Positions 16,667 to 26,306 of a DNA stretch of 64,000 bases are shown piece by piece. Each line of letters starts with the position of its first letter. The stretch's first letter is position 1. The position numbers were made by a program, and so were the translations under genes. The notes under the pieces were generated by a model. That model was given only the letters and a program-made list of their open reading frames with translations. It searched no databases and was not told where the DNA came from. Source of the DNA: JAMQKA01 sp031569985. Lineage in GTDB: Bacteria > Bacteroidota > Rhodothermia > Balneolales > Balneolaceae. Location: assembly GCF_031569985.1 (NCBI RefSeq), contig NZ_JAMQKA010000009.1, positions 1-64,000 on the forward strand. The letters run 5' to 3'.

Positions 16667-17758
16667 ATGAACAATTCTATAATTAACTATTTAATCCTTT
16701 TTTTATTTACACTTTCTTTGTTCAATTGTGGTAGTGCTGAAAAGGATATTAGCCAAACTACGCAAAGGACACCATCAGAGGAGGAAAAATTTCTTTCAAA
16801 TTTACCATCTTATATTACGAGAGTTACCCATTTTGGCCAGCGGGCCAACTGGTCCCATGACGGGAGGAAAATATTATTTGTTGAACGGACTTATGGGGAC
16901 GTTTATGAGGTGACTTTGGAGACCGGTGTGATCCGCCCGGTCACACATCATTACTACCATGAGGGATACGTCCGAGCGAATTATCTCAGCAATGGAGACA
17001 TTCTGCTATCCGGAGCACCTAACTTTGATTCGGAAAATCCGGGGGCTAGCCGCCATACTAATGCCGAACTATGGGTACTTGATAAAAGCCTTGATAAACC
17101 ACCTGTACCGTTGGGAACGAAATGTTCCGAAGGTGCAGCCGTTTCTCGAACAAACATGACTATTGCATGGGCTGTTGATGATAGAGCATCGGAAGAACTC
17201 CCTGAACAGTCAACAAAAATCTGGATGGCTGACATCAATTATGAAGATGGTACGCCGAAACTAGAAAACAAAAAATTGCTGATTGACAGTAGGGATCATT
17301 CCTTTAGACTCAAGGGGCGGCTAGAGACACAAGACTTCCGTTCTCCTAATGAAAAAGAACTGATTTTTACCGCTTATGCGGTTGACTATTCGAGCGCAGA
17401 TGTCATGGGAATAAATCTGGAAACGAACGAAATTACCAATTATACAAGCTCTCCTCTTTATGAAGAACCGGAAGGCATTTATCCTAGTGGAAAATTTACA
17501 CTGGTTGAAAGTGATCGCCATAATGGAAAGGGGCCTGGGTTTATTGATATTTATAAGCTAACACTTGATGAATCAGGCCAGATGGAGCGGCTAACGTTCT
17601 TTAATGATAATCCGAACTTTAAATCTTCTAATCCAGCTGTAAGTGATGATGGACGGTATATGGCTTTTCAGATGGCAAAGATCGGAGATCCCGCAGGTGT
17701 AGGTAGGGGACTTTTTATCTACAATTTTGAAGAAGCCAACGTGAATAGAACAGAATAG
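16667..17758 (+). CDS. PD40/WD40-like beta-propeller lipoprotein
   Basis: A 363-residue lipoprotein (Cys21, LFNCGS). TolB-type propeller blades recur: RANWSHDGRKILFVE near residue 64, YLSNGDILLSGAPNFDSENPG, SPNEKELIFTAY, EGIYPSGKFTLVESDRHNG and SSNPAVSDDGRYMAFQMA. It has no catalytic signature that I can place with certainty. Oligogalacturonate lyases of PL22 use a similar propeller, so a lyase is one possibility; a sugar-binding or scaffold role is another. It sits inside the run of glycosidase-like genes in the same orientation and probably belongs to the same degradation set. Confidence 0.7.
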   Translation: MNNSIINYLILFLFTLSLFNCGSAEKDISQTTQRTPSEEEKFLSNLPSYITRVTHFGQRANWSHDGRKILFVERTYGDVYEVTLETGVIRPVTHHYYHEGYVRANYLSNGDILLSGAPNFDSENPGASRHTNAELWVLDKSLDKPPVPLGTKCSEGAAVSRTNMTIAWAVDDRASEELPEQSTKIWMADINYEDGTPKLENKKLLIDSRDHSFRLKGRLETQDFRSPNEKELIFTAYAVDYSSADVMGINLETNEITNYTSSPLYEEPEGIYPSGKFTLVESDRHNGKGPGFIDIYKLTLDESGQMERLTFFNDNPNFKSSNPAVSDDGRYMAFQMAKIGDPAGVGRGLFIYNFEEANVNRTE

Positions 17759-17889
17759 AACATGAGGGATGGATAATATAGTGGTATCAGAGTTCCGCCA
17801 CCATTCCCATTCCAAGTCAAATTTAAGGGATTGCTTTATGTGTATGTTTGACAAATTTTATAAATGCCATTTAAAGGGAAGTTTGATAC

Positions 17890-20800
17890 GTGATCCATTT
17901 AAGTAGAAGAATTATTGTCTTATTTGTAACAAGTTTATGTGTAACAACCGCTTGTTCTACAAATTCAGAACTCAAGTGGAATGGAGAGGAGGGCTATCGA
18001 TGGGCTAAGGTAGAACCCGGTTTTTGGGGAAGTACAGGGTTCGATATGAAAAACTCCGCTTCAACAAATATTGAGTTCAGAAACCAGGTCAGTCAAAAAG
18101 AGTTAGAGGAGAACCGTGTATATCTAAACGGTTCAGGCGTAGCTGTTGGAGACGTAGATGCAGACGGTTTGGTTGATATCTATTTTGCAGGTCTTCGAGG
18201 ATCAAATAAACTTTATAAAAATCTTGGGAACTACAAATTCAGAGATATTACTGAAGAAGCTGGTATTGCCCACGAGGGCTATAACTCCACTGGAGTTGTT
18301 TTTGCCGATGTTGATGGTGATAGTGATTTGGATCTTTTAGTTGCATCCGTTCATAAAGGTGTCACGCTTTACATCAACAATGGGAAGGGCTATTTTATGC
18401 CAGCTCCCGAAAATCAATTTAAAAGTACTATCGGTAAGGGTAATACAACTTTTGCGTTGGCCGATATTGATAATGACAGGGATCTAGATCTCTACATAAC
18501 TAATTATAGCCAAAAAACAGCGAGAGATATATTTAGCCTAGAAGAGCTTACTTTTAAAAATACTGGAGAAATAGTGGATGGGGAGTACCAATTACGCCCT
18601 CCTTTTGATAAATATTTTGTTCTCTTTGAGACAGAAGACAGGGAATATCGAGGTGAGTATGGTACTGCGGATGAACTCTATATTAATTTGGGAAATGGAA
18701 AATTTAAAAGGGCCAATGATCAAGATCACTTTTTAAATCTGGATGGTGAACCCATTAATTTACAAAAAGACTGGGGGCTGACTGCTACGTTTAGGGATGT
18801 AAATGGAGATATGTTACCAGACCTGTATGTAGCTAATGATTTTTGGACTCCGGACCGTTTTTGGATTAACCAAGGGAATGGGATGTTCAAGCCCATCCAA
18901 AATAAAGCCATCACAAATATGAGCTTTGCATCAATGGGGGTAGATTTTTCCGATATCAACAGGGATGGAGCTTTGGATTTTGTGGTTACCGAAATGCTAA
19001 GTTCAAAGCATGGAAGAAGAATGCGTCAATTGTCACAACACATTGCTGAAGAGTACCAAGGGCGAACTCACCATAATCGAAATTCCCTGTATCTAAATCG
19101 AGGTGATAACACATTTGCTCAGATCTCTAACTATAGCAATTTGGAAGCTAGTGAGTGGTCTTGGGCTACATCCTTCATGGATATAAATTTAGATGGATAT
19201 GAAGATTTAATTGTAAATACAGGTTTTTTACAAGATCCCCAGGATCTGGATACCCAGATGTCAATAATGAGAAAGCGAGATGATAGCCAAATAAATTATC
19301 CTATTCTTAAGCTCTCCAATAAAATTTTTAGGAATAACGGAGATCTCACCTTTACAGGAAAGAGTGGTGAATGGGGATTTGAAGTGGAGGATATCTCTAT
19401 GGGAATGGCTTTGGGCGATTTGAACAACGATGGAGATCTGGATCTTGTGAGTAATCGTTTTAATGAGGAAGCAGTAATTTATGAGAATACCAATAATACG
19501 GCACGTATTGCTGTACGCCTGAAAGGGGAAAACTCCAATACACAGGGGGTAGGAGCCAAAATTGAATTAAAGGGAGGCCCTACAATGCAACAGAAGGAGG
19601 TATATTTAGGAGGTAATTACTTATCAGGATCACAACCTCAAGCCGTCTTTGCAGCTAATCCAGACAATTTAAATCACGAATTAATAATCAGATGGCCAAG
19701 CGGTAAAGTAAATTATATTAAGAATTTAGAACCTAATAGAATATATGAGGTTTATGAATCATCAGCTACAGAAACTATAGATGAAGGACAGAAGAACAAC
19801 AATATCGATCCTCTCTTTGAGGATATATCTGGCCAAATAGAGCATGAACACAACGAAAGTTCGTTTGATGATTACAAAACACAGGCATTGCTCCCAAAGA
19901 GACTCAGCGAAGAGGGACCGGGAATTGCCTGGATTGATTACAATGATAACGGTAGAGAAGATCTGTTCATCGCATCTGGTAAAGATGGGAAAATTGGAAT
20001 ATATGAAAATTCGGAGGATGGCCAATTTAACAAAATAGAAATTGATCAATTAAGTGAGGGGGCCACCGGAGATCAAACATCCGTTATCGGATGGAAAGAA
20101 AGCGATCAGACAAAAGTGGTAATCGGTAGTGCAAATTTTGAGAAAAATAATTTGAATTCTCCATCGGCGTATATCTATACGATTTCACAGGATGGCGAGG
20201 TAAAGGAAGAATATATCCCGGGAATACGCTCTACCACGGGTCCGATTGCTGCGGCAGATTATAGCGGAGACGGATATGTAGATTTATTTATAGGCGGGCG
20301 GTTTATACCAGGTCAATATCCTACAAATGCAACTTCCCGCATGTTGACAAATGAGAATGGCGATTTCCAAATTGATACACAAAATCAAAAACAATTTAAA
20401 AACATTGGATTAGTTACAGGTGCTGTGTTTACCGATTACAATCAAGATGGAGATCAAGATTTATTACTGAGTACGGAATGGGGAACTCTTCGGTTGTTTC
20501 AAAACAAGAGTGGAATATTTTATGACGTTACAACAGATGTAGGCTTAGATCAATACAAAGGGTGGTGGCATAGTGTGGCAACAGGAGATTTTACAAATGA
20601 TGGCCTTCCTGATTTTGTAGCGACAAATATAGGAACTAACAGCCCTTATCAGATTGGGAACAATCATCCTTTGAAACTCTATTATGATGATTTCAACGGT
20701 GATCGGCAGCTTGATATTATAGACGCCTATTATGACGAGCAGATGGGATCCTATGTTCCACGAAGGAAACTTTATGATTTTGATTCGATTTCAACCATTC

Positions 20801-21534
20801 TTCGAAATGTAGATACCCACGATAAGTTTTCAAGATCGTCGCTGAAAAAGATCTTCAACAAAGATTTCAGTGATGTCCCTTTCAAAGAGATAAATACCCT
20901 GGAACACATGGTATTCATCAATACAGGAAATGGATTTAAAGCACATCCGTTACCGGCTGAATCCCAGTTTTCCATTTCCTTTAATGCAGGTGTTGCTGAT
21001 TTTGATAATGATGGGAATGAAGATCTTTTGTTAAGTCAAAATTTCTTCTCTTTTCCTTCATTTGTACCTAGAATGGATGCTGGACGTGGAATGATACTTA
21101 ATGGAGACGGAGAGGGTCATTTCAGTGTATTAGATGGTACTCAAAGTGGAGTTAAAATATATGGTGAGCAGCGAGGAGCTGCTATGGCTGATTTTAATAA
21201 AGATGGTAAAACAGATTTGGCTGTTACACAAAATGATAGTAAGACCAAACTCTTTAAGAATAGAAGTAAAAAGGCTGGGATCCGTGTAACTCTTATTGGG
21301 TCTGAGAGCAATCGTGATGCCATTGGCTCAAGCCTCCGGGTGATATATGCTGACAATAGTAAAGGACCTCGTAGGGAAATACAGGCAGGGTCAGGTCATT
21401 GGTCGCAGAACAGTACTACCCAGGTTATGGGATTTGATAGTAAAGCAACGGCAATACAGGTAGAATGGTTTGATGGTTCAACTCAAATAGTTGATTTGCA
21501 GAAGGGAAAAATGGAATATCAGATTAAGTATTGA
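17890..21534 (+). CDS. VCBS/FG-GAP repeat lipoprotein with ASPIC/UnbV domains
   Basis: A 1214-residue exported lipoprotein (GTG start; Cys22 in TTACST). Calcium-binding-loop repeats of the D-x-D-x-D-G type recur throughout (GDVDADGLVDIYFAG, ADVDGDSDLDLLV, ADIDNDRDLDLYITN, GDLNNDGDLDLVSN, ADFDNDGNEDLLLSQ). Two ASPIC/UnbV-like segments with IRWPSGKVNYIKNLEP (near residue 600) and VEWFDGSTQIVDLQKG (C-terminus) end two half-repeats. This indicates internal duplication of a propeller plus ASPIC unit. Such proteins are frequent beside SusC/SusD pairs in Bacteroidota, and surface glycan binding or processing is inferred. No enzymatic residues can be named. Confidence 0.85.
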   Translation: MIHLSRRIIVLFVTSLCVTTACSTNSELKWNGEEGYRWAKVEPGFWGSTGFDMKNSASTNIEFRNQVSQKELEENRVYLNGSGVAVGDVDADGLVDIYFAGLRGSNKLYKNLGNYKFRDITEEAGIAHEGYNSTGVVFADVDGDSDLDLLVASVHKGVTLYINNGKGYFMPAPENQFKSTIGKGNTTFALADIDNDRDLDLYITNYSQKTARDIFSLEELTFKNTGEIVDGEYQLRPPFDKYFVLFETEDREYRGEYGTADELYINLGNGKFKRANDQDHFLNLDGEPINLQKDWGLTATFRDVNGDMLPDLYVANDFWTPDRFWINQGNGMFKPIQNKAITNMSFASMGVDFSDINRDGALDFVVTEMLSSKHGRRMRQLSQHIAEEYQGRTHHNRNSLYLNRGDNTFAQISNYSNLEASEWSWATSFMDINLDGYEDLIVNTGFLQDPQDLDTQMSIMRKRDDSQINYPILKLSNKIFRNNGDLTFTGKSGEWGFEVEDISMGMALGDLNNDGDLDLVSNRFNEEAVIYENTNNTARIAVRLKGENSNTQGVGAKIELKGGPTMQQKEVYLGGNYLSGSQPQAVFAANPDNLNHELIIRWPSGKVNYIKNLEPNRIYEVYESSATETIDEGQKNNNIDPLFEDISGQIEHEHNESSFDDYKTQALLPKRLSEEGPGIAWIDYNDNGREDLFIASGKDGKIGIYENSEDGQFNKIEIDQLSEGATGDQTSVIGWKESDQTKVVIGSANFEKNNLNSPSAYIYTISQDGEVKEEYIPGIRSTTGPIAAADYSGDGYVDLFIGGRFIPGQYPTNATSRMLTNENGDFQIDTQNQKQFKNIGLVTGAVFTDYNQDGDQDLLLSTEWGTLRLFQNKSGIFYDVTTDVGLDQYKGWWHSVATGDFTNDGLPDFVATNIGTNSPYQIGNNHPLKLYYDDFNGDRQLDIIDAYYDEQMGSYVPRRKLYDFDSISTILRNVDTHDKFSRSSLKKIFNKDFSDVPFKEINTLEHMVFINTGNGFKAHPLPAESQFSISFNAGVADFDNDGNEDLLLSQNFFSFPSFVPRMDAGRGMILNGDGEGHFSVLDGTQSGVKIYGEQRGAAMADFNKDGKTDLAVTQNDSKTKLFKNRSKKAGIRVTLIGSESNRDAIGSSLRVIYADNSKGPRREIQAGSGHWSQNSTTQVMGFDSKATAIQVEWFDGSTQIVDLQKGKMEYQIKY

Positions 21535-21655
21535 TAGAACCTGCTAGAAAGCGTGTCAAGCTCATCAATTATCTGTTTTTAGAGACTTTGCTAAATCAAT
21601 TGTTTTTATAAAGTCCTCTACTAATCAGAATAATAATTTAATTTGGGATAAACTC

Positions 21656-22945
21656 ATGGGTACAAAACATGATATTTCTCGTCGTAATTTCTTGAAGACA
21701 GCTGCAGCACTGAGCGTTTTTCCCGGTACCGGATTATCATTTCAACAAATAGATGCTACACAGGTCAACAACTACGGGGACGTGTTAGCTATTACCGCCG
21801 ATGGTCATAACGACCCTTATCCGGTTTTAGAAAATAAGACCGGATTGAAGATTCAAAAGATTGAAACCTTTCATAAAAATTCTACACTTGGTTTTGTAAA
21901 AATTACTGCCGACAATGGCAGTGTTGGCTGGGGACAAGTTTCTACATACGATGCCGATATATCGATAAATGTTTTACATCGTAAAATTACTGAACACTTT
22001 TTAGGTGAAGATCCCAGTGATCTGGGGATATTAGTGGATCGTGCTATTGAGGCCAACTATAAATATCCCTGGTCCTACGTGTGTCGAGCTCTTTCCGGTG
22101 TGGATACTGCGGTGTGGGATCTGTTGGGTAAGCACGAGGGGAAAAGTGTATGCGAACTTCTGGGTGGACGCCCACGCCCCTTCCCGGTTTATGGCTCCAG
22201 TATGAGCAGGTCTATTACACCAGAAGATGAGTCGGAACGGCTCAAGAAACTATATGAAAAAAAGGGATACCCTGCCTTTAAGGTCCGTGTAGGCAGTGTA
22301 AATGGACACAATAAAGATGCGTGGCCAGGACGTACTGAAAATATAATTCCTTCAGTACGTAAGGCATTAGGTGATGATGTAAAACTTCTGGTAGATGCCA
22401 ACAGCTGCTATGCCCCAACTAAGGCGATTGAAGTAGGTCGTATGCTGCAGGAATACCACTTCACCCAATTTGAAGAGCCCTGCCCTTATTGGGAACTTGA
22501 ATGGACCACGGAAGTGACGCAAGAGTTGGATATGGCAGTCTCAGGTGGTGAACAAGACAATGAACTGGCTACGTGGCGGCGCATGATCAATATGCATGCT
22601 GTAGATATCGTTCAACCAGATATTCTTTACTTGGGTGGAGTGACTCGAACTTTGCGAGTAGCAAAAAAGGCTGAACAACATGGAATCCCCTGCGTGCCCC
22701 ACTCCGCTAATCGGGCAATGGTTACCCTTTTTACGTTACATGTTATGGGTGCATTACCTAATGCAGGAGACTATGTAGAATTTTCTATTGAAGACACACC
22801 ATGGGCCGAAAACATTTTTGCTCCGGAATTCGAAGTTATTGACGGGAAGGTAGCCATCCCATCAGGACCAGGTTGGGGAGTTACAATTAACGACAACTGG
22901 CTTGATGGAGCAAAAAAGCGTGTTAGTACAGTGGAAAATACTTAA
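21656..22945 (+). CDS. Tat-exported enolase-superfamily (mandelate racemase/muconate lactonizing type) enzyme
   Basis: The 429-residue protein starts with a clear twin-arginine signal, SRRNFLKTAAALS. The enolase-superfamily barrel shows KVRVGS (catalytic Lys on strand 2), LLVDANSC (metal-binding Asp), FEEPCPYW (Glu), SGGEQDN (Glu) and PHSANRAM (His). These are ligands and bases of acid-sugar dehydratases and racemases that abstract the proton alpha to a carboxylate. In this setting a sugar-acid (aldonate or uronate-derived) dehydratase is the best guess. Export by the Tat pathway is unusual for these normally cytoplasmic enzymes, but similar predicted signals are seen in other Bacteroidota homologues. 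The exact substrate is unknown. Confidence 0.85.
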   Translation: MGTKHDISRRNFLKTAAALSVFPGTGLSFQQIDATQVNNYGDVLAITADGHNDPYPVLENKTGLKIQKIETFHKNSTLGFVKITADNGSVGWGQVSTYDADISINVLHRKITEHFLGEDPSDLGILVDRAIEANYKYPWSYVCRALSGVDTAVWDLLGKHEGKSVCELLGGRPRPFPVYGSSMSRSITPEDESERLKKLYEKKGYPAFKVRVGSVNGHNKDAWPGRTENIIPSVRKALGDDVKLLVDANSCYAPTKAIEVGRMLQEYHFTQFEEPCPYWELEWTTEVTQELDMAVSGGEQDNELATWRRMINMHAVDIVQPDILYLGGVTRTLRVAKKAEQHGIPCVPHSANRAMVTLFTLHVMGALPNAGDYVEFSIEDTPWAENIFAPEFEVIDGKVAIPSGPGWGVTINDNWLDGAKKRVSTVENT

Positions 22946-22959
22946 TAAAAAGTACCGGA

Positions 22960-23657
22960 AATAGTAAATAGATTTTGGTATATCATATCAAATTTGCCGT
23001 TTCCCGAAAATTAAGAGCCGTGGTATGATCATAAAACTGACTTGTCACCTGCGGAGAAGGATGCCCTATAATTTTACTCACCCCGTGCAGGTAGCGCTCA
23101 ACAGAGAGGGTGTGGAGTACATATCCGTTGACAGACTTATTCAACAACCGTCTTTGGATCCTGACTATGTGTCCGTGGGCGATTATGTCGAAACTCGCTC
23201 TTCCGGCGGGGCTTTCGGAGCGAATGATACTACTCCTCCGAAGCTGGCCGGTATACTTGAAGAGGATTGTCTGGAAGCCCTGCGGCTAGTGGAGGATATA
23301 GATACATCCGGCGATCCTTCGTTCATGTACGAAGTATCTGATGTGAAAGCTTGGGCAAATTTGGGACTGCACTTTGCAGAGAAGTTGAAGGGGGCGGTAG
23401 CGCTGCAGACTTATCGGACAGAGGGGGGAGAAGAAAACAAGCGCAATGCTGTCGAACACTTGGAAAAGGCTTTAGGGTTTTGGGATGAGGTGATTTCAAT
23501 TACGCGGCCAATTTACAAAGACATGCCATTAGTGCATTACAACAGGAGAGGGGACGATAGAAATGACAATCTATTTCACTGGCAGTTGATTAGATCGGAA
23601 GTCGCCAATGATATAGAAATTGCCCGCAATGCAACAGCAAGCACCACTGGAAAATGA
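22960..23657 (+). pseudogene. Truncated third copy of the GH67/GH20-like glycosidase family (C-terminal domain)
   Basis: The open frame from 23025 (210 codons) lacks the export segment, N-terminal domain and barrel but matches the C-terminal helical domain of the two paralogues upstream. Diagnostic blocks are YISVDRLIQQPSLDPDYVSV, EALRLVE, DVKAWANLGLHFAEKL and NDNLFHWQ...VANDIEIARNA. In the 65 bases before it another frame reads EPWYDHKTDLSPAEKDAL then a stop, and one extra base would join it to YNFTHPVQ. This suggests a frameshifted relic of a longer gene rather than a designed short protein. A stand-alone helical accessory domain remains possible. Confidence 0.6.
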
Positions 23658-23706
23658 CAGCCAGAACTATGATATAAGTTTCAAATTATAACATCACAAA
23701 CCACAA

Positions 23707-24330
23707 ATGATTATGAAATTCATGATATCTTTGTTAGCCGGATCATTCCTTCTCCCTCTTATAGGTTGTGCCTCAGAGGAACCTGTAGAAAATCCTGAAA
23801 CCTGGTCAGAGCAACAGCTCTCCGATTGGTTCAATCAAAAAGACTGGCTGGGTCAAACAAATCTGCAACCCCATTCTTCAATCAATAAAAGGGAGTTTGT
23901 TATCCGGTATCATCAGAATAAAGCACGTTGGGATAAAGCTTTTGCCTTTCTAAAAGAAGCAGATCTCAAAGCTATTGAGGAAGGTAATCATGAATTAGAC
24001 GGGCAGGATGTGTTTGTGATGGTGTCAAAATATAATACGAAAAATCATAAAGATGTGCCGTTTGAGGCACATAAGGAATACACTGACATTCAGTATGTCG
24101 TTTCCGGTTCTGAGTATATTGGTGTGGCAGACGTTTCTTCTGCTACTGTAACTACTCCTTATGAAGAAGAACAAGACATTGTATTCTATGACAATGTTGT
24201 GGATGGGCAGCATCATTTGGCCCAACCTGATACATTCTTCATCTTTTTCCCCGGCATGGGACACAGTCCAGGCAGGAAAGTTGAGGACAGTGTTCCCGTC
24301 AAAAAAGTCGTGATTAAAGTGAAGAATTAA
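23707..24330 (+). CDS. YhcH/YjgK/YiaL-family protein with lipoprotein signal
   Basis: Residues 45-207 match the YhcH/YiaL (DUF386) cupin-like fold, with FEAHKEYTDIQYVVSGSEYIG, VVDGQHHLAQPDTFFIFFPGMGHSPG and the terminal VPVKKVVIKVKN. The His and Glu residues of the cupin are retained. YhcH/YiaL proteins are linked to sialic acid, alginate or keto-sugar metabolism and are usually about 150 residues and cytoplasmic. This one has a 20-residue hydrophobic leader ending in LIGCAS, so it should be a lipoprotein outside the cytoplasm. It lies directly between the glycosidase remnant and malate synthase and probably handles an unsaturated or acidic sugar from the same locus. Confidence 0.85.
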   Translation: MIMKFMISLLAGSFLLPLIGCASEEPVENPETWSEQQLSDWFNQKDWLGQTNLQPHSSINKREFVIRYHQNKARWDKAFAFLKEADLKAIEEGNHELDGQDVFVMVSKYNTKNHKDVPFEAHKEYTDIQYVVSGSEYIGVADVSSATVTTPYEEEQDIVFYDNVVDGQHHLAQPDTFFIFFPGMGHSPGRKVEDSVPVKKVVIKVKN

Positions 24331-24367
24331 CTTACTAGCTTTCTTAAAAAATAAATCAGTATTAACA

Positions 24368-26260
24368 ATGGCCAATAACAATATTACAATTCGAGATAAT
24401 TTAACAAAAGAATACAGCGATATCTTTACCCCGGAAGTACTTTCTGTTCTACGGGAGCTCTCATCTTTTAACAGTGATATTAAGGAAGTAATGGCTGCCC
24501 GGATACAACGTCGAGCGAAGCGACAACGGGATAAGACCCGGATCTCTTTTCTAGATCCGGAAAGCACAATTCCCCGAACCGATATTAAAGTTCAGGATGC
24601 CCGTGATGGTAATTTTGAGGGATCGGCGATTCCGGAGGACCTGCAACGTCAATGGATCCAGGGCACCGGACCTGCGACGAAGCCAGATGCCCCGGTGGAG
24701 AGCAGTATTCGCAACGTGGCATATGCCCTGCTTTCCGGCGCTGACGGTTGGATGTTTGATGGCGAAGATGCGCTCGGGCAAACCGGTACCATGTCGCTTG
24801 ATAATCAGCGAAATCTGAAGCTGGCTATTCGTAAGGATCCTTTGTTCCTAAAGGTCGCAGAGCAAGTGGCAGAGGGAATGAATGACTGGGCGGAGGATTT
24901 CTTTGACCGTCCCATTGTCGATGACTGGAAAGAGCAACTTGATTTTACAACGAAGATATTTCGCGTGCGGGGTCTTCATCTTGATGATCGTCATATCCGT
25001 TATAATGGAGAGGGAATGGCTGCCTCCATAGTTGATCTGGTTTTATATGTGGCCAATAATTATAAAGTCTTGCAAAATGAGGGTTCCTCTATTGTATTGT
25101 ATCTGCCCAAAATACAGACGGCAGAAGAGGCAGCTCTCTGGAATGAGATACTGACCGCTCTTGAGCAGGAACTCGGAATAGAGATAGGTGCAATCAAAGT
25201 GTACGTCTTGGTCGAGCAACTTGAGGCGACCTATCAGTTGATGGAGATTCGCGCTGCTCTTGGAAAACATTTTGTTGGGTATAATACCGGCCGGTGGGAT
25301 TATATCAACAGTGTAGCTGATGCCATGACATGGGATAAGGATTTTGTCAATCCCAATATTGAAGAGATCACCATGACATATGGATATATGCGTAACTACG
25401 AAGATCGGGTGCGAAGGGCGGTAAATACTCCAGACAATAACGGCAACTTTGCTCTCTGGCAGGGCGGAATGGAACCAAATATTCCAGTTGGAACAGAGGA
25501 AGGGGTTTCATCCGGAATGAAAAAAGCTGTAGTCGGTGCCCAGCGCGAACAACGTGAGGGAGCCAGCGGCAAATGGGTTGCGCACTGGAAAATGGTGCAT
25601 ATCGTCAGGCCTGTGTGGGAGAAGATCGGAGAGGCTAATCAGTTGGGGCGAGAATTCCCTGCGCTCAGCTACACAAAAGAAGATGAAGATGGGCTGCTTC
25701 TTCTTGAACCTGCTGAGAGAACCATACGCGGGGCGCGCAATCTGCTGAGTGTTGCCTTGCAGTACGGAAATGCATTCGGGCAGGGCATGCAGGCAGCTGC
25801 CTTGAAACCAGCTGATTTCTTTGGTAATGACGATATTCTGTACCTGATGGAAGATATGGCAACGGGGGAAATTCGGCTAAGTATTCTTTGGGAATGGGTT
25901 CATAAAGGCGCAGTTCTTACGAAGGATAATCCGGCAGTTGGCGTAAAAGAAGGTGATGTTTTTACACCTGAATTATTTGAAAAACTGTTGCAAGAGGAAT
26001 ACCAGAAGCTGCTTAATGCCAGTGACAGGGATGTATATGACTATTCAAAAACTACTACGTTGCCAATTTCCCGTGAAATTGTCCGGGATTATGTACTCAG
26101 CGATATAAAACTTCCATGGTTTATTGACTTGTTAAATATTAATCTGAATAACGAGGATCTGAATGTGGCAGCCCAAAGGATTGCACAGTATAAAGAGGCC
26201 TTTAAAAATGAGGGAGCTCGCATTACAGAAAATCTCGATTTTCCTGCAATTCCCGCATAG
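24368..26260 (+). CDS. Malate synthase (A-like)
   Basis: At 630 residues this lies between the usual A-type (about 530) and G-type (about 720) enzymes. Recognised blocks are DGWMFDGEDALGQT, FRVRGLHLDDRH, KVYVLVEQLEATYQLMEI (metal-binding Glu region), the FVGYNTGRWDYINSV segment equivalent to LNCGRWDYIFS in A-type enzymes, and GKWVAHWKMVHIV. It condenses glyoxylate with acetyl-CoA to malate in the cytoplasm. The next gene, 46 bases downstream, is a glycolate/D-lactate-type FAD dehydrogenase and then a GlcA/LctP permease, so here it likely consumes glyoxylate made from glycolate rather than serving only the glyoxylate shunt. No isocitrate lyase gene is adjacent. Confidence 0.88.
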   Translation: MANNNITIRDNLTKEYSDIFTPEVLSVLRELSSFNSDIKEVMAARIQRRAKRQRDKTRISFLDPESTIPRTDIKVQDARDGNFEGSAIPEDLQRQWIQGTGPATKPDAPVESSIRNVAYALLSGADGWMFDGEDALGQTGTMSLDNQRNLKLAIRKDPLFLKVAEQVAEGMNDWAEDFFDRPIVDDWKEQLDFTTKIFRVRGLHLDDRHIRYNGEGMAASIVDLVLYVANNYKVLQNEGSSIVLYLPKIQTAEEAALWNEILTALEQELGIEIGAIKVYVLVEQLEATYQLMEIRAALGKHFVGYNTGRWDYINSVADAMTWDKDFVNPNIEEITMTYGYMRNYEDRVRRAVNTPDNNGNFALWQGGMEPNIPVGTEEGVSSGMKKAVVGAQREQREGASGKWVAHWKMVHIVRPVWEKIGEANQLGREFPALSYTKEDEDGLLLLEPAERTIRGARNLLSVALQYGNAFGQGMQAAALKPADFFGNDDILYLMEDMATGEIRLSILWEWVHKGAVLTKDNPAVGVKEGDVFTPELFEKLLQEEYQKLLNASDRDVYDYSKTTTLPISREIVRDYVLSDIKLPWFIDLLNINLNNEDLNVAAQRIAQYKEAFKNEGARITENLDFPAIPA

Positions 26261-26306
26261 TATTTGCCTTAGACAATTTGGCTCGTTAATCCTGTAAAGC
26301 TGCAAT

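Noticed and set aside
24025..24567. 180-codon minus-strand open frame spanning the YhcH/malate synthase junction
   Set aside because: It overlaps two well-supported plus-strand genes and encodes nothing recognisable.
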